Below are positions 32,771-43,270 of a stretch of 64,000 nucleotides of DNA, in pieces. The DNA is from Pinus tabuliformis. Taxonomy: Eukaryota; Streptophyta; Pinopsida; Pinales; Pinaceae. A program made the translations under genes and the position numbers. The notes under the pieces were generated by a model that searched no databases, was not told the DNA's origin, and saw only the letters and a list, made by a program, of their open reading frames with translations. Each line of letters starts with the position of its first letter. Within the stretch, counting starts at the first letter, position 1. The stretch covers positions 707,781,584 to 707,845,583 of the forward strand of contig CM062810.1 in NCBI GenBank assembly GCA_031772625.1, read 5' to 3'.

Positions 32771-33727
32771 ATGGAATATTTTGAATCCAAGGCTCTAAAC
32801 TCGGCCCGCCTCCTACCTAAGCTTTGGAAAAGATTTGTAGATGACACTAATGTCATCTGGTCTCATGGCCAAGAGGAGTTAGATCTCTTCTTCGATCATC
32901 TCAATAGTAAATCCTCGACAATTAAGTTCACCAAGGAACAAGAAGTCGATGGTTGCCTCCCTTTCCTTGATATTCTTATTTCAAAGAATAGTGACGGTTC
33001 CCTCTCCCACCAAGTGTTTCAAAAGAAAACACATACGAAACAGTATCCTCATGCCAGTTCCCACCATTTCCCGGCTCAGAAGTTGGGTGTTCTCAATACC
33101 CTTGCCACTCGTGCCCTAAGAATCTCTGATGAAAAGAGCTTCGAGAAAGAGAAATCCCATCTCCTTAATGTCTTTGTTGAGAATGGTTATAGGATGGGTC
33201 AGAAAGCTTTCCTCAAAGCTGCCAAAAATTCGTTAACTAAAAGAGAATTGAAAGAGCGGGTCTCAGGTGTCCATCTTCTATTTGCGCAGGGAACCACTAA
33301 TAAGATTGCAAGGATTCTTAAGAAGCATAATGTCCCCTCGACCTTTAGACCCCTTAACACCATTCGTAAGTCCCTCAGATCTGTGAAGGATCCTATTGAC
33401 CCTAAGGACATGAAAGGGGTATATATTATTCCTTGTTCCTGTGGGACCCCCTATATTGGTGAGACTGGGCGCTCCATTAATCAAAGGATTAGTGAGCACG
33501 CAGCTGACCTCAAGCATAGGAGAACCAAGTCTTCTGCTTTAGCAGAGCATGCAGAGAAAACCAAACATCATGTTTGTATCGAGGAGGCCAGTGTTATTGC
33601 TAGAGTTTCGCAGTTCCATCACCGCAAATTTAGGGAAGCCCTTGAGATTGAAAAAAGACCGAGCAATCTCAATAGAGAGGACAGATGGAAGATCAGTAGT
33701 TGCTGGGTCCTAGCCCTCTCTTCCTAG
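32771..33727 (+). CDS. PLE RT C-terminus plus GIY-YIG endonuclease
   Basis: Frame shifted relative to the upstream part. It holds FMEYFESKAL, RFVDDTNVIW, a thumb region (FTKEQEVDGCLPFLDILISK, KKTHTKQYPHASSHHFPAQK) and, from 33410, GVYIIPCSCGTPYIGETGRS with NQRISEH, REALEIEK and NLNREDRWKISSCW. The GVY...YIG pair, the Arg in the QRISEH helix, the Glu of ALEIEK and the Asn near the end match the catalytic set of GIY-YIG nucleases, so the domain looks intact. Confidence 0.92.
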   Translation: MEYFESKALNSARLLPKLWKRFVDDTNVIWSHGQEELDLFFDHLNSKSSTIKFTKEQEVDGCLPFLDILISKNSDGSLSHQVFQKKTHTKQYPHASSHHFPAQKLGVLNTLATRALRISDEKSFEKEKSHLLNVFVENGYRMGQKAFLKAAKNSLTKRELKERVSGVHLLFAQGTTNKIARILKKHNVPSTFRPLNTIRKSLRSVKDPIDPKDMKGVYIIPCSCGTPYIGETGRSINQRISEHAADLKHRRTKSSALAEHAEKTKHHVCIEEASVIARVSQFHHRKFREALEIEKRPSNLNREDRWKISSCWVLALSS

Positions 33728-34072
33728 TCGTTTTCTTCCCCTCCTCCCATCCCTCTTTTTATAGCTTGTTCTTGTTTTAGTATATGTTAGTTTCCCCTTG
33801 TTATCCCGTATGCTCTCTCTATAGCCTTTAATCTTTGATGAGTTGTTCACATAGTATGAGATATTTTATTAGTATTTAGTTTATGCTATTAGTTATATAC
33901 TAATAATTTTAACTTAATTAATAAAAAGAAAATTAATTACTTTTGAAATCGATCTACGATAATATGTTTTTATTAATTTATAATTAAAATAATTAAGCAA
34001 TTTATCAATTAATTAAACAATTAAATAAATCTAAAAATTTAAAATATTATAGTTTTATTCTATATAATACTT

Positions 34073-34123
<51 letters not shown>

Positions 34124-35129
34124 TAAAATTAAAATAAATATAAATTAATTAATATCTTTTTATGTATAACTAACTATTGTTGACTTATTTTAATTTTTAA
34201 TTAATATAGTTATACCGCAGGTCCTGTCTAACTAGCCGTTAGTCAATATAGTTCTTGCCTCGTCAAAGATTATAGCCGTTGAATGTTCTGCTCTGAGTAT
34301 TTAACATGCTTACTGGATCTGATTCTTCAACTTGTCCTGATTATGAAGCACACTGGTTGGTTCAAAATGCCTCGACAAATGAAATATCATGTGATTTACG
34401 CCAAAAAATCTCTCATAAACTTGATATGGATCACAAAAGCCTCAATTCAACAATAGAAACCAACTAATTAAGCTACTCTCCAACCCACTATGGTAGTGGT
34501 GTTGTAATGTTAACACAAACATTTTGACTTGCTAAAAAACAAAATAAAATTAAAACAAGTAAAATAAGAGATAATTAAAATTATAAAATTATGAAAATAA
34601 ATTAATAATCCAAAGACCCTCTTCAACCCAATATGGGAGAGATGTTCTAATGTAATGTTTAACATTTTGACTAAGTCAGATTACCTAAAAATAAAATAAA
34701 ATTAAAAAAATCAACCCTATAAAAATAAAATAATAATAAAAATAAAAATGGCCCATGGTATTGACCAATAATATTCATGTAAAATATAGCTTATTTAAAG
34801 GGGAAATTAAACTAGTCTAGCTCCATCTTAATTACAAATCTACCAAGTGGGAGAAGTCCAAATCTCTAAAATACATCTAAACTAAACATAATTTTAACTA
34901 TAAAATTATTGTGTTCAACAAACTTATAATATTGAAGACGCCAAAATATTTGTGTTTGATTTTTTATTATAATGAAGCCAATTTAAAAGTGTGAGGAATC
35001 TTGATACTTTTGTATATAGAATTTAAAATGTGGACCTAAGTCTCATAGCTTAGCTTTTCTACCTAAGGTCAAAATCACCACGGATGGAAGTGACCTTTTG
35101 AAAGGTCCCCTTGTGCAAATTAAAAGATA
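33728..35129. other. AT-rich non-coding DNA after the PLE
   Basis: No gene. Includes a (TA)n tract. Two related segments near 34480-34530 and 34625-34670 share CAACCCA.TATGG...GTAATGTT...ACATTTTGACT, about 140 bases apart, so an old tandem duplication is likely. Confidence 0.45.
34077..34118. repeat. (TA)21 microsatellite
   Basis: Uninterrupted TA dinucleotides within AT-rich flanks. Confidence 0.95.
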
Positions 35130-35396
35130 GGGTTAGGGCTGTGAAGCGGAGAGTTTACATGTTCAACTTGCCGCAGCGAAAAAGTTAGGGTTAGGGTTTA
35201 GGGCTTCTAGAAGGTTAACGCGTTGCCCCTTCTCTAGATATAGAGATCAACAAGGATAGAAGACTCGTATGGAAAGTGAGTAAAGGTCATGGCCGGTTGA
35301 ATTTATGGGTTATCTAGGGTTTCTGAGGTGGTTTTATGTTAGAGATGCTCCTGCGATTATCCGGTTGGATTTCTTATAATTTGTTGGGGCTATGGA

Positions 35397-35510
35397 TTGT
35401 TCAAAATTTACTGAAGGATAAAGATTTCTTGTTGTTGGGATTATGGTTGTACACAACCAGAAATCTTTAACCATTAGAGAATCTTTATCTTTCCATGAAA
35501 TTTTGAACAA
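35397..35510 (+). ncRNA. Candidate small-RNA hairpin (114 nt)
   Basis: The 5' arm TTGTTCAAAATTT and GGATAAAGATT pair with the 3' arm AATCTTTATCTTTCC and AAATTTTGAACAA. The stem is about 32 pairs with a few mismatches or bulges, enclosing a loop with its own GGTTGT/ACAACC stem at about 35446-35459. Size and near-perfect pairing suit a plant miRNA precursor or a small MITE. I do not recognise either arm as a known miRNA. Confidence 0.45.
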
Positions 35511-35530
35511 ACCCGATGTTCCATTCTGCA

Positions 35531-35562
35531 GCAGATTCATAAGCTCCCGCTCATGAATCTGC
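35531..35562 (+). ncRNA. Second hairpin, 14-bp stem
   Basis: GCAGATTCATAAGC and GCTCATGAATCTGC pair with one mismatch around a 4-base loop (TCCC). It lies 20 bases after the first hairpin. Confidence 0.6.
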
Positions 35563-35906
35563 TTATGGCCTGTTGAATATTTTATTTGTTACTGTGTGTG
35601 GTCTGAAATGCTTTATATTTGAGATTTGCCTTCGTTTGAGCGTCTGTAGTTTTCGTTTCGCGTTTGGCTTTTGTTAATTTGGTAGTTAAAGGGGGTGCTT
35701 ATCTTCTTCCTTTAGATTTGATGTGTTGCCCAAAGTGAATTTATTTTGGGTTTTTGTACCGGTGATTGTCCCCATCATTTTATGATACTATTGCTGTGTG
35801 ATGTCCCGTTTATTTTATGATAATGTTACGATCTGAGGTTTCTATTTTTTCCCATTTTTGTTGTGTATTCCAAATTCTTTGATGTCCTTAGAAAATGCGA
35901 GGCAAT

Positions 35907-35974
35907 CATAGGATGAGTAAAATAACTGCAACAACATGACTCATGTGATTACCAGTATTTAAGTCTCTGATGAT
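35907..35974 (+). ncRNA. Possible C/D-box snoRNA
   Basis: AATCA and TGATT can form a 5-bp terminal stem. Just inside lie AGGATGA (C box, 6 of 7 to RTGATGA) and CTGA (D box). A GTGATTA at mid-length could be C'. The match is imperfect and no rRNA target was verified. Confidence 0.25.
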
Positions 35975-35980
35975 TCTTGC

Positions 35981-36362
35981 TTTAAATCGTATGTTTTACT
36001 GTGAAAGTTCATGTCTAGGGTTCTGCTGCGAGCCGGGTTGTCAATGTTCTTTGCTTGTGCATTCCTGAAAGAAGCTCGAGGATTAGATGCCCTAGGGCAT
36101 TATACACTATGCTGATCTATCATTATCTGATGAACGACCAATAAAATGAGAACTGCTTTCTGGGGATCTGCTTTAAATCGCATATTTTGTTGTTAAAGTT
36201 CACGGCTAGGGTTCTGCTGCGAGCAGAGTTTTCAATGTTCTTTGCTTGTGCATTCTGGAAAGAAGCTCGAGGATTAGATGCCCTAGGGCATTATACACTA
36301 TGCTGATCTATCATTATCTGATGAACGACCAATAAAATGAGAGCTGCTTTCTGGGGATATGC
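35981..36362 (+). repeat. 191-bp tandem duplication
   Basis: Copies 35981-36171 and 36172-36362 are nearly identical in their right two thirds and more variable on the left. Each holds the palindrome ATGCCCTAGGGCAT and TATCTGATGAACGACC. A third, diverged copy of the inner part (ACTATGCTGATCTA, TCTGATGAACGGCC) lies near 36808-36850, so the core is conserved more than its flanks. Confidence 0.85.
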
Positions 36363-36885
36363 TTAGATTTTTTTTTGGTTTTTGATTTGTGTATTTGTCC
36401 CCTCTTATGTTTATTTTTGTTGTTTATAATTTTTTCCTTTATCTATTTTCTGTGTTTGTTTGTTTGCTAAATGGTTTATCTTTATTTAGTTTGTTATTTT
36501 TTCTGTTCTGTTTCTTTGTTTTATTTGTTTCTGTTTAATTTTTTGTTCTTTCTTTGTCGGTTTGAATCATTATCAATGTTAGTAATATTATACATGCTAG
36601 TTTCTCGAAAGATGCCATCGGCAAGAAAAAAGCGTTCAATTTGAGAATTAGATCCAAAATTTTAATGTTTGTTTTGCATAGTTTGTCTTTCATGTTTCGA
36701 ATGTAGCTGTTTCATTTGGATGTATTTTGTGGTCATTTCTTTTAAGTATTGATTTGAAATAATCTGGGTGTTATGGTGTTATGTGCCCTGCACTAGCATA
36801 ATGTATACTATGCTGATCTAACCTTGTCTGATGAACGGCCATTACGTTGACAGGTACCTTCCGGTAATCTGTACTTTGGGGTTTT

Positions 36886-36983
36886 TCTTTGGTGATGAAT
36901 ATTAGAAATATTACCTAGGTTAGGCTTCGTAAATGGTTACCATCGATGCGAAAAGCATTTATTCTGAGACTAATCGCCAAAGA
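36886..36983 (+). ncRNA. Possible C/D-box-like RNA, 98 nt
   Basis: TCTTTGG and CCAAAGA close a 7-bp stem. Inside are a perfect C box GTGATGA (36892-36898) and CTGA (36964-36967). The 9 bases between CTGA and the closing stem are atypical for a snoRNA, so confidence is low. A diverged relative lies near 36555-36650. Confidence 0.25.
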
Positions 36984-37400
36984 TCTTGCGTGCCCTAATA
37001 TTTGCTATTTTTGGGTTGTCTTTAAAATGGTAATAGTATGGCGTCTTTTAATTACAGAATTGGCGTATCTGCTGCTTATTGTTGTAATGATTTTGTTGCA
37101 ATGACCTATAGTGATTTTTAATGCAACCCCTACTATATAATGCAATCCCTTTTGTCGACTGGTGAAAGTGTTGATTCTGGTGGAAACTGGCTTTAACTCT
37201 CCATTCTAATATTTATTTCATTTCTTCCTTTGGCTAAGTTACAAGGGTATACAGGATGCTCCGTCTTGGCTTCGGATTGTAGTTATAAATGCATTTGAAG
37301 AAACAATTTGATTTCATTTAAGGAGAATAGAGGTCAACCGAAGCTTTATCTTTGATTGAAAAGGTTCTCAGGTAAGTTGGTAAGTTAACCATTGTTGTTG

Positions 37401-38089
37401 TTGTTTTTTTAGGTGTCATTGTGTTTTTTTTGTTTGGTTTTGTTTCTGTTTTTCGGTAGTTGAAACAAATTATTTTATTTTATTTTCATAAGTCAGGTTT
37501 AATTTTTAAAACTAATATGATGATTTTATTTGAGTAGGTTGCTCTGGTATTTTGAGATTTCTTTGTTCTTGAGTGACTTTTAGTTCAAAATACTATTTTA
37601 ACCTTGTATTCATAAAAAAAACTCTGATTTCTACAAGTAATGTGCTGATGTGGAGAAATATCTATAACCTAGTATTCATAAAAAAAACTCTGATTTCTGC
37701 AAGTAATGTGCTGATGTGGAGAAATATCTAGAACTTTTTAGTTCCAGATATCTTGGTTCTGCTGAGAGGTAGGTAGGTGATTTGGGTGAAGGGTCATTTT
37801 ATTATGGAGTTGTTTTTAGTGTAATTTTTTGTAAGTTTTTATGGTGGAGTTTTTTGGTATAATTTCCTCTAATCTGGCAAGAATTTTTTGAAATCACAAG
37901 TTTGACAGGTAATTCTGTTCAATTGAAGTGCCCTAGGGGTTGTTTCTCGGGGTGCTGAATTTATATATACAGTGAAAAATTAATTTAAATAACACAAATC
38001 AAGATTTCATATCAAATTTTTCCATCAACCTGACATTAGAAAGTCTAAAAAAATCACACTAAATACACTAAATACAACTCCTTTCATGA
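37401..38089. other. T-rich non-coding DNA
   Basis: No gene. It contains the 66-bp duplication listed separately. Confidence 0.4.
37600..37731. repeat. 66-bp tandem duplication
   Basis: Two adjacent copies beginning AACCTWGTATTCAT at 37600 and 37666 differ at only a few bases. Confidence 0.95.
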
Positions 38090-38450
38090 GTAGTTCATGT
38101 AAAATTGAAGATATTTTTTAAAGTTAAAATTAAAATAAATAAATAGTTAATGTAAAATTGAAGATATCTTTTGAAGTTAAAATTAAAATAAATAAATGAT
38201 GTTGAAAATTATTAATATGAATAAATCTGAAAACCATTTTTTAAAATTAAAACTAAAATAAATAAATAAATGTTGTTGAAAATTATTATAGGAAGTAATT
38301 GGAAAATTATTTTTTAAAATTAAAAATAAAATAAATAAATAGTGTTGTTAAAAATTATTATAGGAATTAATTGAAAAATTGTTTTTTAAAATTAAAAATA
38401 AAATAAATAAATATTGTTGTTAAAAATTATTATAGGAATTAATCTTAAAT
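38090..38450. repeat. AT-rich minisatellite, unit about 50-75 bp
   Basis: About five units share AAAATTAAAAATAAAATAAA, TAAAT and AAATTATTATAGGAATTAAT with length variation. Younger units on the right are more alike than those on the left. Confidence 0.8.
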
Positions 38451-38776
38451 TTCTTTAATAAGTATTCATCTAATTTTTTTTTTTAATAAATAATACTAAT
38501 TAATTTTTTATCAAAGATTTTTGTTTTTTAATTATTCTAAATATGCTAATATCATTTTTTATAATTACAATAATAATAATATATAAAATTATTATAATGA
38601 ATATAGTATATTTTTGAATGTAGAATTAATTATTTTTTAATGCCTTTGGATGTAGATTAAAAGGCTTGAAATAACTAACTTAAACTATTTTCAATTGTAA
38701 GAAACAACCAACTTAGAACTATCTCTAATGAAAGAGGTAATTCCCTAGAAGTGCTTGCACTTGGTACAATTGTTAG

Positions 38777-38882
38777 TGCATTTAAATTTGAATATTGTTA
38801 TTACTTCTTTCTATTGCAATATATGTGGATGCATTTAAATTTGAATATTGTTATTACTTCTTTGTATTGCAATATATGTGGA
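38777..38882. repeat. 53-bp tandem duplication
   Basis: Two copies starting TGCATTTAAATTTG at 38777 and 38830 differ at a single base (TTTCTATT against TTTGTATT). Confidence 0.95.
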
Positions 38883-41014
38883 TTCAACATTTTTAATCTC
38901 TTTGAATTTTTGTTCTAAGGCATTTGAGATCTAGTCATCCCTCTTTTTGGTTAGACCTTTCTTGCCATAAACTTTCAACTTTTCTCTTTGGTCAATGTGA
39001 TTAAAGAGTAGAGTGGTGGAGTTAAAGCATGGACACCCATTATTTGTGTATGGGTGAGGGAATCATATGTTGATTGTTCAAGAAATGTGTAGTCAACCTT
39101 AGCAACCTTAGCACTGATATATGTGACAATAAACATATGTTGATGCAAAAAGAAATCTTGCATGGTGCTTAATGGATACATCCTTAGCATTGATATATGC
39201 CATAAATCAAAACATATTATAGAAAAATATCTCATTAACTTCTTGTAGAGGAAGATTGAGAGATTAGTGGTGGTGGCTAGACACATACTTAGTGCTAACA
39301 TTGATGTTTAAATTAAAGGGTTTAAATCTAAACACCATAATTCTTGAGACGCCCCACCTTGTCAATCTTAATTTGGGTCTCACTTTGATTGGCCACCATC
39401 GAACATCCTTTAAATCTATGATGGCTTCCAAACAAAGAAAGCGATCCACAAACAAAGATTAGAGTGGTACAATCTTGCGGTTGAAAATAGAGAGGAAACT
39501 TACATGGATTGTTGTTGATTTGGTTTATATTCCTTGATTGCACAAGTTGGCCCATAAAGGGAATTTGAAAAGAAAAAGAAAATTAAATTATTATTTTTGG
39601 AGTTCATATGAGTTGCTCATAAATTAGTGAGACTCCACTCTCTCTCTCTCATCCAACAATGAATGATTTGATCAAAGAACAAAGTTTAACCAAGTGCTTG
39701 ACCAATGTTGATTGAACCTTTCCATTGATTGTTTGACCATAGTTTTTGGTTGTTTTGATTGAGTTTTTTGGTAGCAAAGTTGAACAAATTTTTGGTTTGT
39801 TTGACCAAGTTTGACTTGTGGATTTTGTGTTCAATTTGAACAAGTTTGATTGGAAAATCACTTTTTACTTTTGTTGAATTAAACCTTTTCTCCAAAGAAA
39901 AGGTTGTTGGGTTTTTCTTGGATAAAATTGGCATGTTTGTGTTTGATTGTCCCTTACATTTATTAGTGGCAATGATCTTAGTTGATCACAAATGGCTACT
40001 AACAAAAAAAAAACTAAAAAGAACTTGATATACTTTGAATTCTTGTGAAAGGTTTAAATTGATGTTTAAACTAATGACAAAATAAAAGCCATTGAAATAT
40101 AATATCAAATCATAGACTAAACAAAAAAAAACAAATTGACACATAATGTAGGAATGCAATGAAAACCATAAGCTTGGTATTAGATGCATTAAACATGTTT
40201 GTAATGGATATAAGATGAGAATCTTGTTGACAAAATGTGTAACTAGGTTTGGTCTTCATTAGTATGAAATGCATTTTTGTAAATGTAAAATTAAAAAGAA
40301 ATTATTATTATTATTGAAGCATGGGTTTCATGATCAAGTTATTTTATTTTATAGGTGAAGCACCCATGGAGTGCTTCTAGGGTTTCTCATTGTCATTTAT
40401 GGAAGACCTTATGGGCACATTATATATTGTAAAGATTATATATATATATAGTTTTAATTTGTCTTGAAAGTGTCAAAATACCTTCAAGATCAATTTGGCC
40501 TAATGAGCTGTCAATTTGACAAGAAGAGCCATGCCCACCCTTGAGGAAACCTATATATAAGAGGAACTTGTCCTCCACTTGGATCATTCATTCACTCATC
40601 TCTTATGTGAAGAAGGTAGAAGAAGAAAGTGTAAGGAGGAAGCATGAAGAAGTCGAAGTGTTTGGGTCTCTTTATTCTTTTGGAAGTGCAAAATTAGAGT
40701 TTTTACATGGGATGGTGTGAAGTTTGATTTTGAAGTCAGGAGAGAAGGAAAGACAAGTGAAGGTTTCTTAGGGCATCCTACTAATCCTAGGACTCAAGTC
40801 AAGGCAAGTGAAGTCAAGAGGAATGTTTTTATAGGGAGATCTTAGTCTTCTAGAGAAGCAACATCAGTTGTAGGAGTTCTTTTGATCTATTAGGAGGTAA
40901 AAAATATTGCAGTAGCAGGCTGAGGAAGACTTGATCTTGGAGGGTATTTGTTTGAGTCTAGGTCATGGTATTTTGCAATGTTAATCAACATAGCTATGAA
41001 TATTGTAAGTAAAT
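38883..41014. other. Unassigned DNA upstream of the first minus-strand copia
   Basis: No protein recognised. Four W-box cores lie close together (TTGACC at 39698, 39733, 39801; TTGACT at 39811). A TATA-like TATATATAA at 40552-40560 is followed by a purine-rich stretch, as in an LTR or a promoter. The copia at 41015 inserted into the right part of this DNA; its other side resumes at 48172. Confidence 0.4.
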
Positions 41015-41402
41015 TGTAAAAAACCCTCTAAACCTTGCCACTTTTTACCAAAAAAATTTTCAGAAAGAAAACAATAAATAGAAACACGATCACAATAGAA
41101 CACAAAATATATCACGAGGAAAAACCCTTGGTTACTTGTATTGAATCAATTGAGCAATCTGATCTATTACATAGAATTTGCTTTTCAAGTCTAAAACTCT
41201 CTAGAGTATTGAACAATTGTCTCCAAGACTTGCCCAACACCTACGCAAATAAGCCCTATTAGGAAGCTCCTACTTCCTACTACAAATTTGCCCCTAAAAA
41301 TAGGAGTTTCTCCTATTTCTTTGTGCAGCCATGATCCTAAAGCCTGCACATAAAATTTGTTGTATAATAATAATTACAATAGTGCCTTCATTCAATCTCA
41401 AT

Positions 41403-41657
41403 GAAGACCGCTCATGATGTGCTCTTCCTATTTATGGGTTTCGCTGCTCAATTTGCATGTGTGAAGCCTTCCCTTACTCCATCAGTTTGTTTGTACACAA
41501 TCCAAAGTCTCTTGTGCCTCTGAGGTATCTCAAAACATGTTTTGCTGCTTCACGGACCTCGGAAGGATTCACTATGAATTGACTCAACCAGTTCACAACA
41601 AAATGAATATCATACCTTGTTCACCAATTACATCAAAGTCCCAATCAATTGCCTTTA
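41403..41657 (-). pseudogene. RNase H copy 3 of copia element 1 (fragment)
   Basis: A 255-base piece homologous to the first part of copies 1 and 2, joined to a truncated LTR on its right (at the same AGAGCTA-type junction as copy 2) and inserted into LTR sequence on its left. Confidence 0.8.
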
Positions 41658-42095
41658 GCTCTTCCTTGATCCTCAACCCTGTACATAAAACTTGTTGTAT
41701 AATAATGACTACAATAGTGCCTTGCTTCAATCTCAATAGGTAATTCGAATTGCATGACCTATTAGGGCTAAATTTAGCGATTGTGGCAGTTAACTGTGAG
41801 TAAGTTGAGTTAACACAATGTCAACTACTCAACTAAACTCATGTATTTTTGAACTAGAGATCAATTAATTGTTAGACACTAGAGTTAACTCCACTAGATA
41901 GCTAATTTTATCCATCAACTAGTCCACAACTCATTGCATACCATCTAACTCAAATTAATTGACAATAACTTAGTGATAGGCTACATCACACATGTTAACT
42001 GAAAGCTAACTCAAGCAAATATGAGATTGAATTTGAATTGGCATCTTTGACTAAGACACAAGTCAAAGAAGCCATTTTTTCCTACATTTTCAACA

Positions 42096-42768
42096 CTTCC
42101 TCTTAGCAAAGAAGGGATTTTGAATGACCCCAATCTTGTCTCCATGGAGCTCGAACTTGCCCCTTTATAGGGCTTTGGTCAAGATGTTTGCATGCTTTTG
42201 CTCTGCAGGAATGCACTGTAGTATAATAATCCTCCTATGTACATAATCTCTAAGATGATGGCACTTGATGTCTATATGCTTGGATCTATTGTGAAACACT
42301 GGATTCTCAGATAGTTTTATGCAACTCTAATTGTCACGGTGGATCAATGTAGGCTACATCCCCTGACTAAAGAGTCTCGCTAGGATCTTCTTCATCCAAA
42401 TAGCCTCACATGTTGCTTGACTAATAGCCATGTACTCGACCTCTGTTGAACTAAGTGTAATTAATTTATGCTTCCCATTGTACCAAGACATTGTAGTTGA
42501 CCCAATACTGAAGACAACTCGTGATGTGCTCTTCCTATTTGTGGGATTCCTTGCCCAATTTGCATGTGTGAAGCCCCACCTCACTCCATCAGTGTGTCTG
42601 TACCACAATCCAAAGTCTATTGTGCCTATGAGGTATCTCAAAACATGTTTTGTTGCTTTCCAGTGGACCTTGGAAGGATCCACCATGAACAAACTCAATC
42701 GGTTCATTGGAAATCAAATATCATGCTTTGTTCACCAAATATATCAAGGACCCAATCAACTGCCTTTA
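42096..42768 (-). pseudogene. RNase H copy 2 of copia element 1 (duplicate)
   Basis: Second copy of the same 673-base segment: VDPSKVHWKATKHVLRYLIG, FTHANWARNPTNRKSTSRVV, LSSTEVEYMAISQATCE. It follows directly on a truncated LTR at 42769 and ends in its own polypurine tract (AAGAGGAAG) before the next LTR start at 42095. It differs from copy 1 at many residues, so the two have evolved apart for a long time. Confidence 0.85.
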
Positions 42769-43270
42769 GCTCTACCTTGATCATCAAGCCTATACATAAA
42801 ACTTGTTGTATAATAATAATTACAATAATCAAATTTCATCATCTTTTTCACACATTTTTTTTTTGTTACATTAGTGCCTTCATTCAATCTCAATAGGTAA
42901 TTTGAATTGCATGACCTACTAGGGCTAAAGTTAGCCATTGTTAGCCATTGTGGCAGTTAATTGAGGGTAAGTTGAGTTAACATAAAGTCAACTACTCAAT
43001 TAAACTCATGCATATCTCTATTCTAGAACTAGAAATCAGTTAATTGATAGACACTACAGTTAACTCCACTAGATAGCTAATTTTAGCCATCAATTAGTCC
43101 ACAACTCACTGCATACCATCTAACTCAAATTAACTGACAATAACTCAGTGGTAGGCTACATCACACATGTTAATTGAAAGCTATCTCAAGCAAATATGAG
43201 ATTGAATTTGAATTATCATCTTTAACTAAGACACAAGTCAAAGAAGCCATTCCTTCCTACATTTTCAACA

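Larger units (their letters stand above)
31173..33727 (+). mobile_element. Penelope-like element with GIY-YIG endonuclease (Dryad-type)
   Basis: One long gene spans 31173-33727 with only two lesions: TGA at 32655-32657 and a one-base loss near 32748 in the codons for GVAMGSPLSP. RT motifs in order: LNFALAPKKIPVDDI, ILKADKGGAAVILNK, PRIYGIPKIHKEGASLRPIV, ILVSFDVVSLYTCIPI, GVAMGS and RFVDDTNVIW (catalytic FVDD). The C-terminal GIY-YIG nuclease starts at 33410. This domain order defines endonuclease-bearing Penelope-like elements, which prime reverse transcription at nicked chromosome DNA. Such elements are rare in plants and described from conifers. No terminal repeats or target duplication were identified. 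Confidence 0.93.
35130..37400 (+). ncRNA. Possible non-coding RNA locus (structured, duplicated, intron-like)
   Basis: This 2.3-kb stretch lacks open frames and transposon motifs yet is strongly patterned. It starts with GTTAGGGTTAGGGTTTAGGG at 35186, a telo-box-like motif common in promoters of plant translation-machinery and snoRNA genes. It then has two strong hairpins (35397-35510, 35531-35562), a 191-bp tandem duplication (35981-36362) and a third partial copy near 36780-36870, and two related segments near 36600 and 36935. T-rich stretches (36360-36560) resemble plant introns. A snoRNA host or other non-coding transcript is a hypothesis; strand is assumed plus. Confidence 0.35.
41015..43270 (-). 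repeat. Composite 3' LTR region with three LTR pieces
   Basis: LTR starts (TGTTGAAAATGTAGG) occur at 43270 and 42095 on the minus strand. Each runs 440-500 bases and then breaks at the same place, just after GGATCAAGG.AGAGCTA, into RNase H sequence. The final LTR piece, 41402-41015, completes the LTR and ends at the target duplication. The repeat unit is about 1.1-1.2 kb. Confidence 0.85.

Noticed and set aside
33830..33880. Hammerhead ribozyme near the PLE 3' end (TGATGAG at 33836)
   Set aside because: The required GAAA core and flanking stems are absent.
35130..35215. Interstitial telomere repeat (TTAGGG/TTTAGGG)
   Set aside because: Only two or three units are present; a telo-box-like promoter motif is a better reading.
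36072..36110. GGATTAGATGCCCT resembles a small-subunit rRNA core motif
   Set aside because: Only about 13 of 14 bases match and the flanks do not; no rRNA continues on either side.
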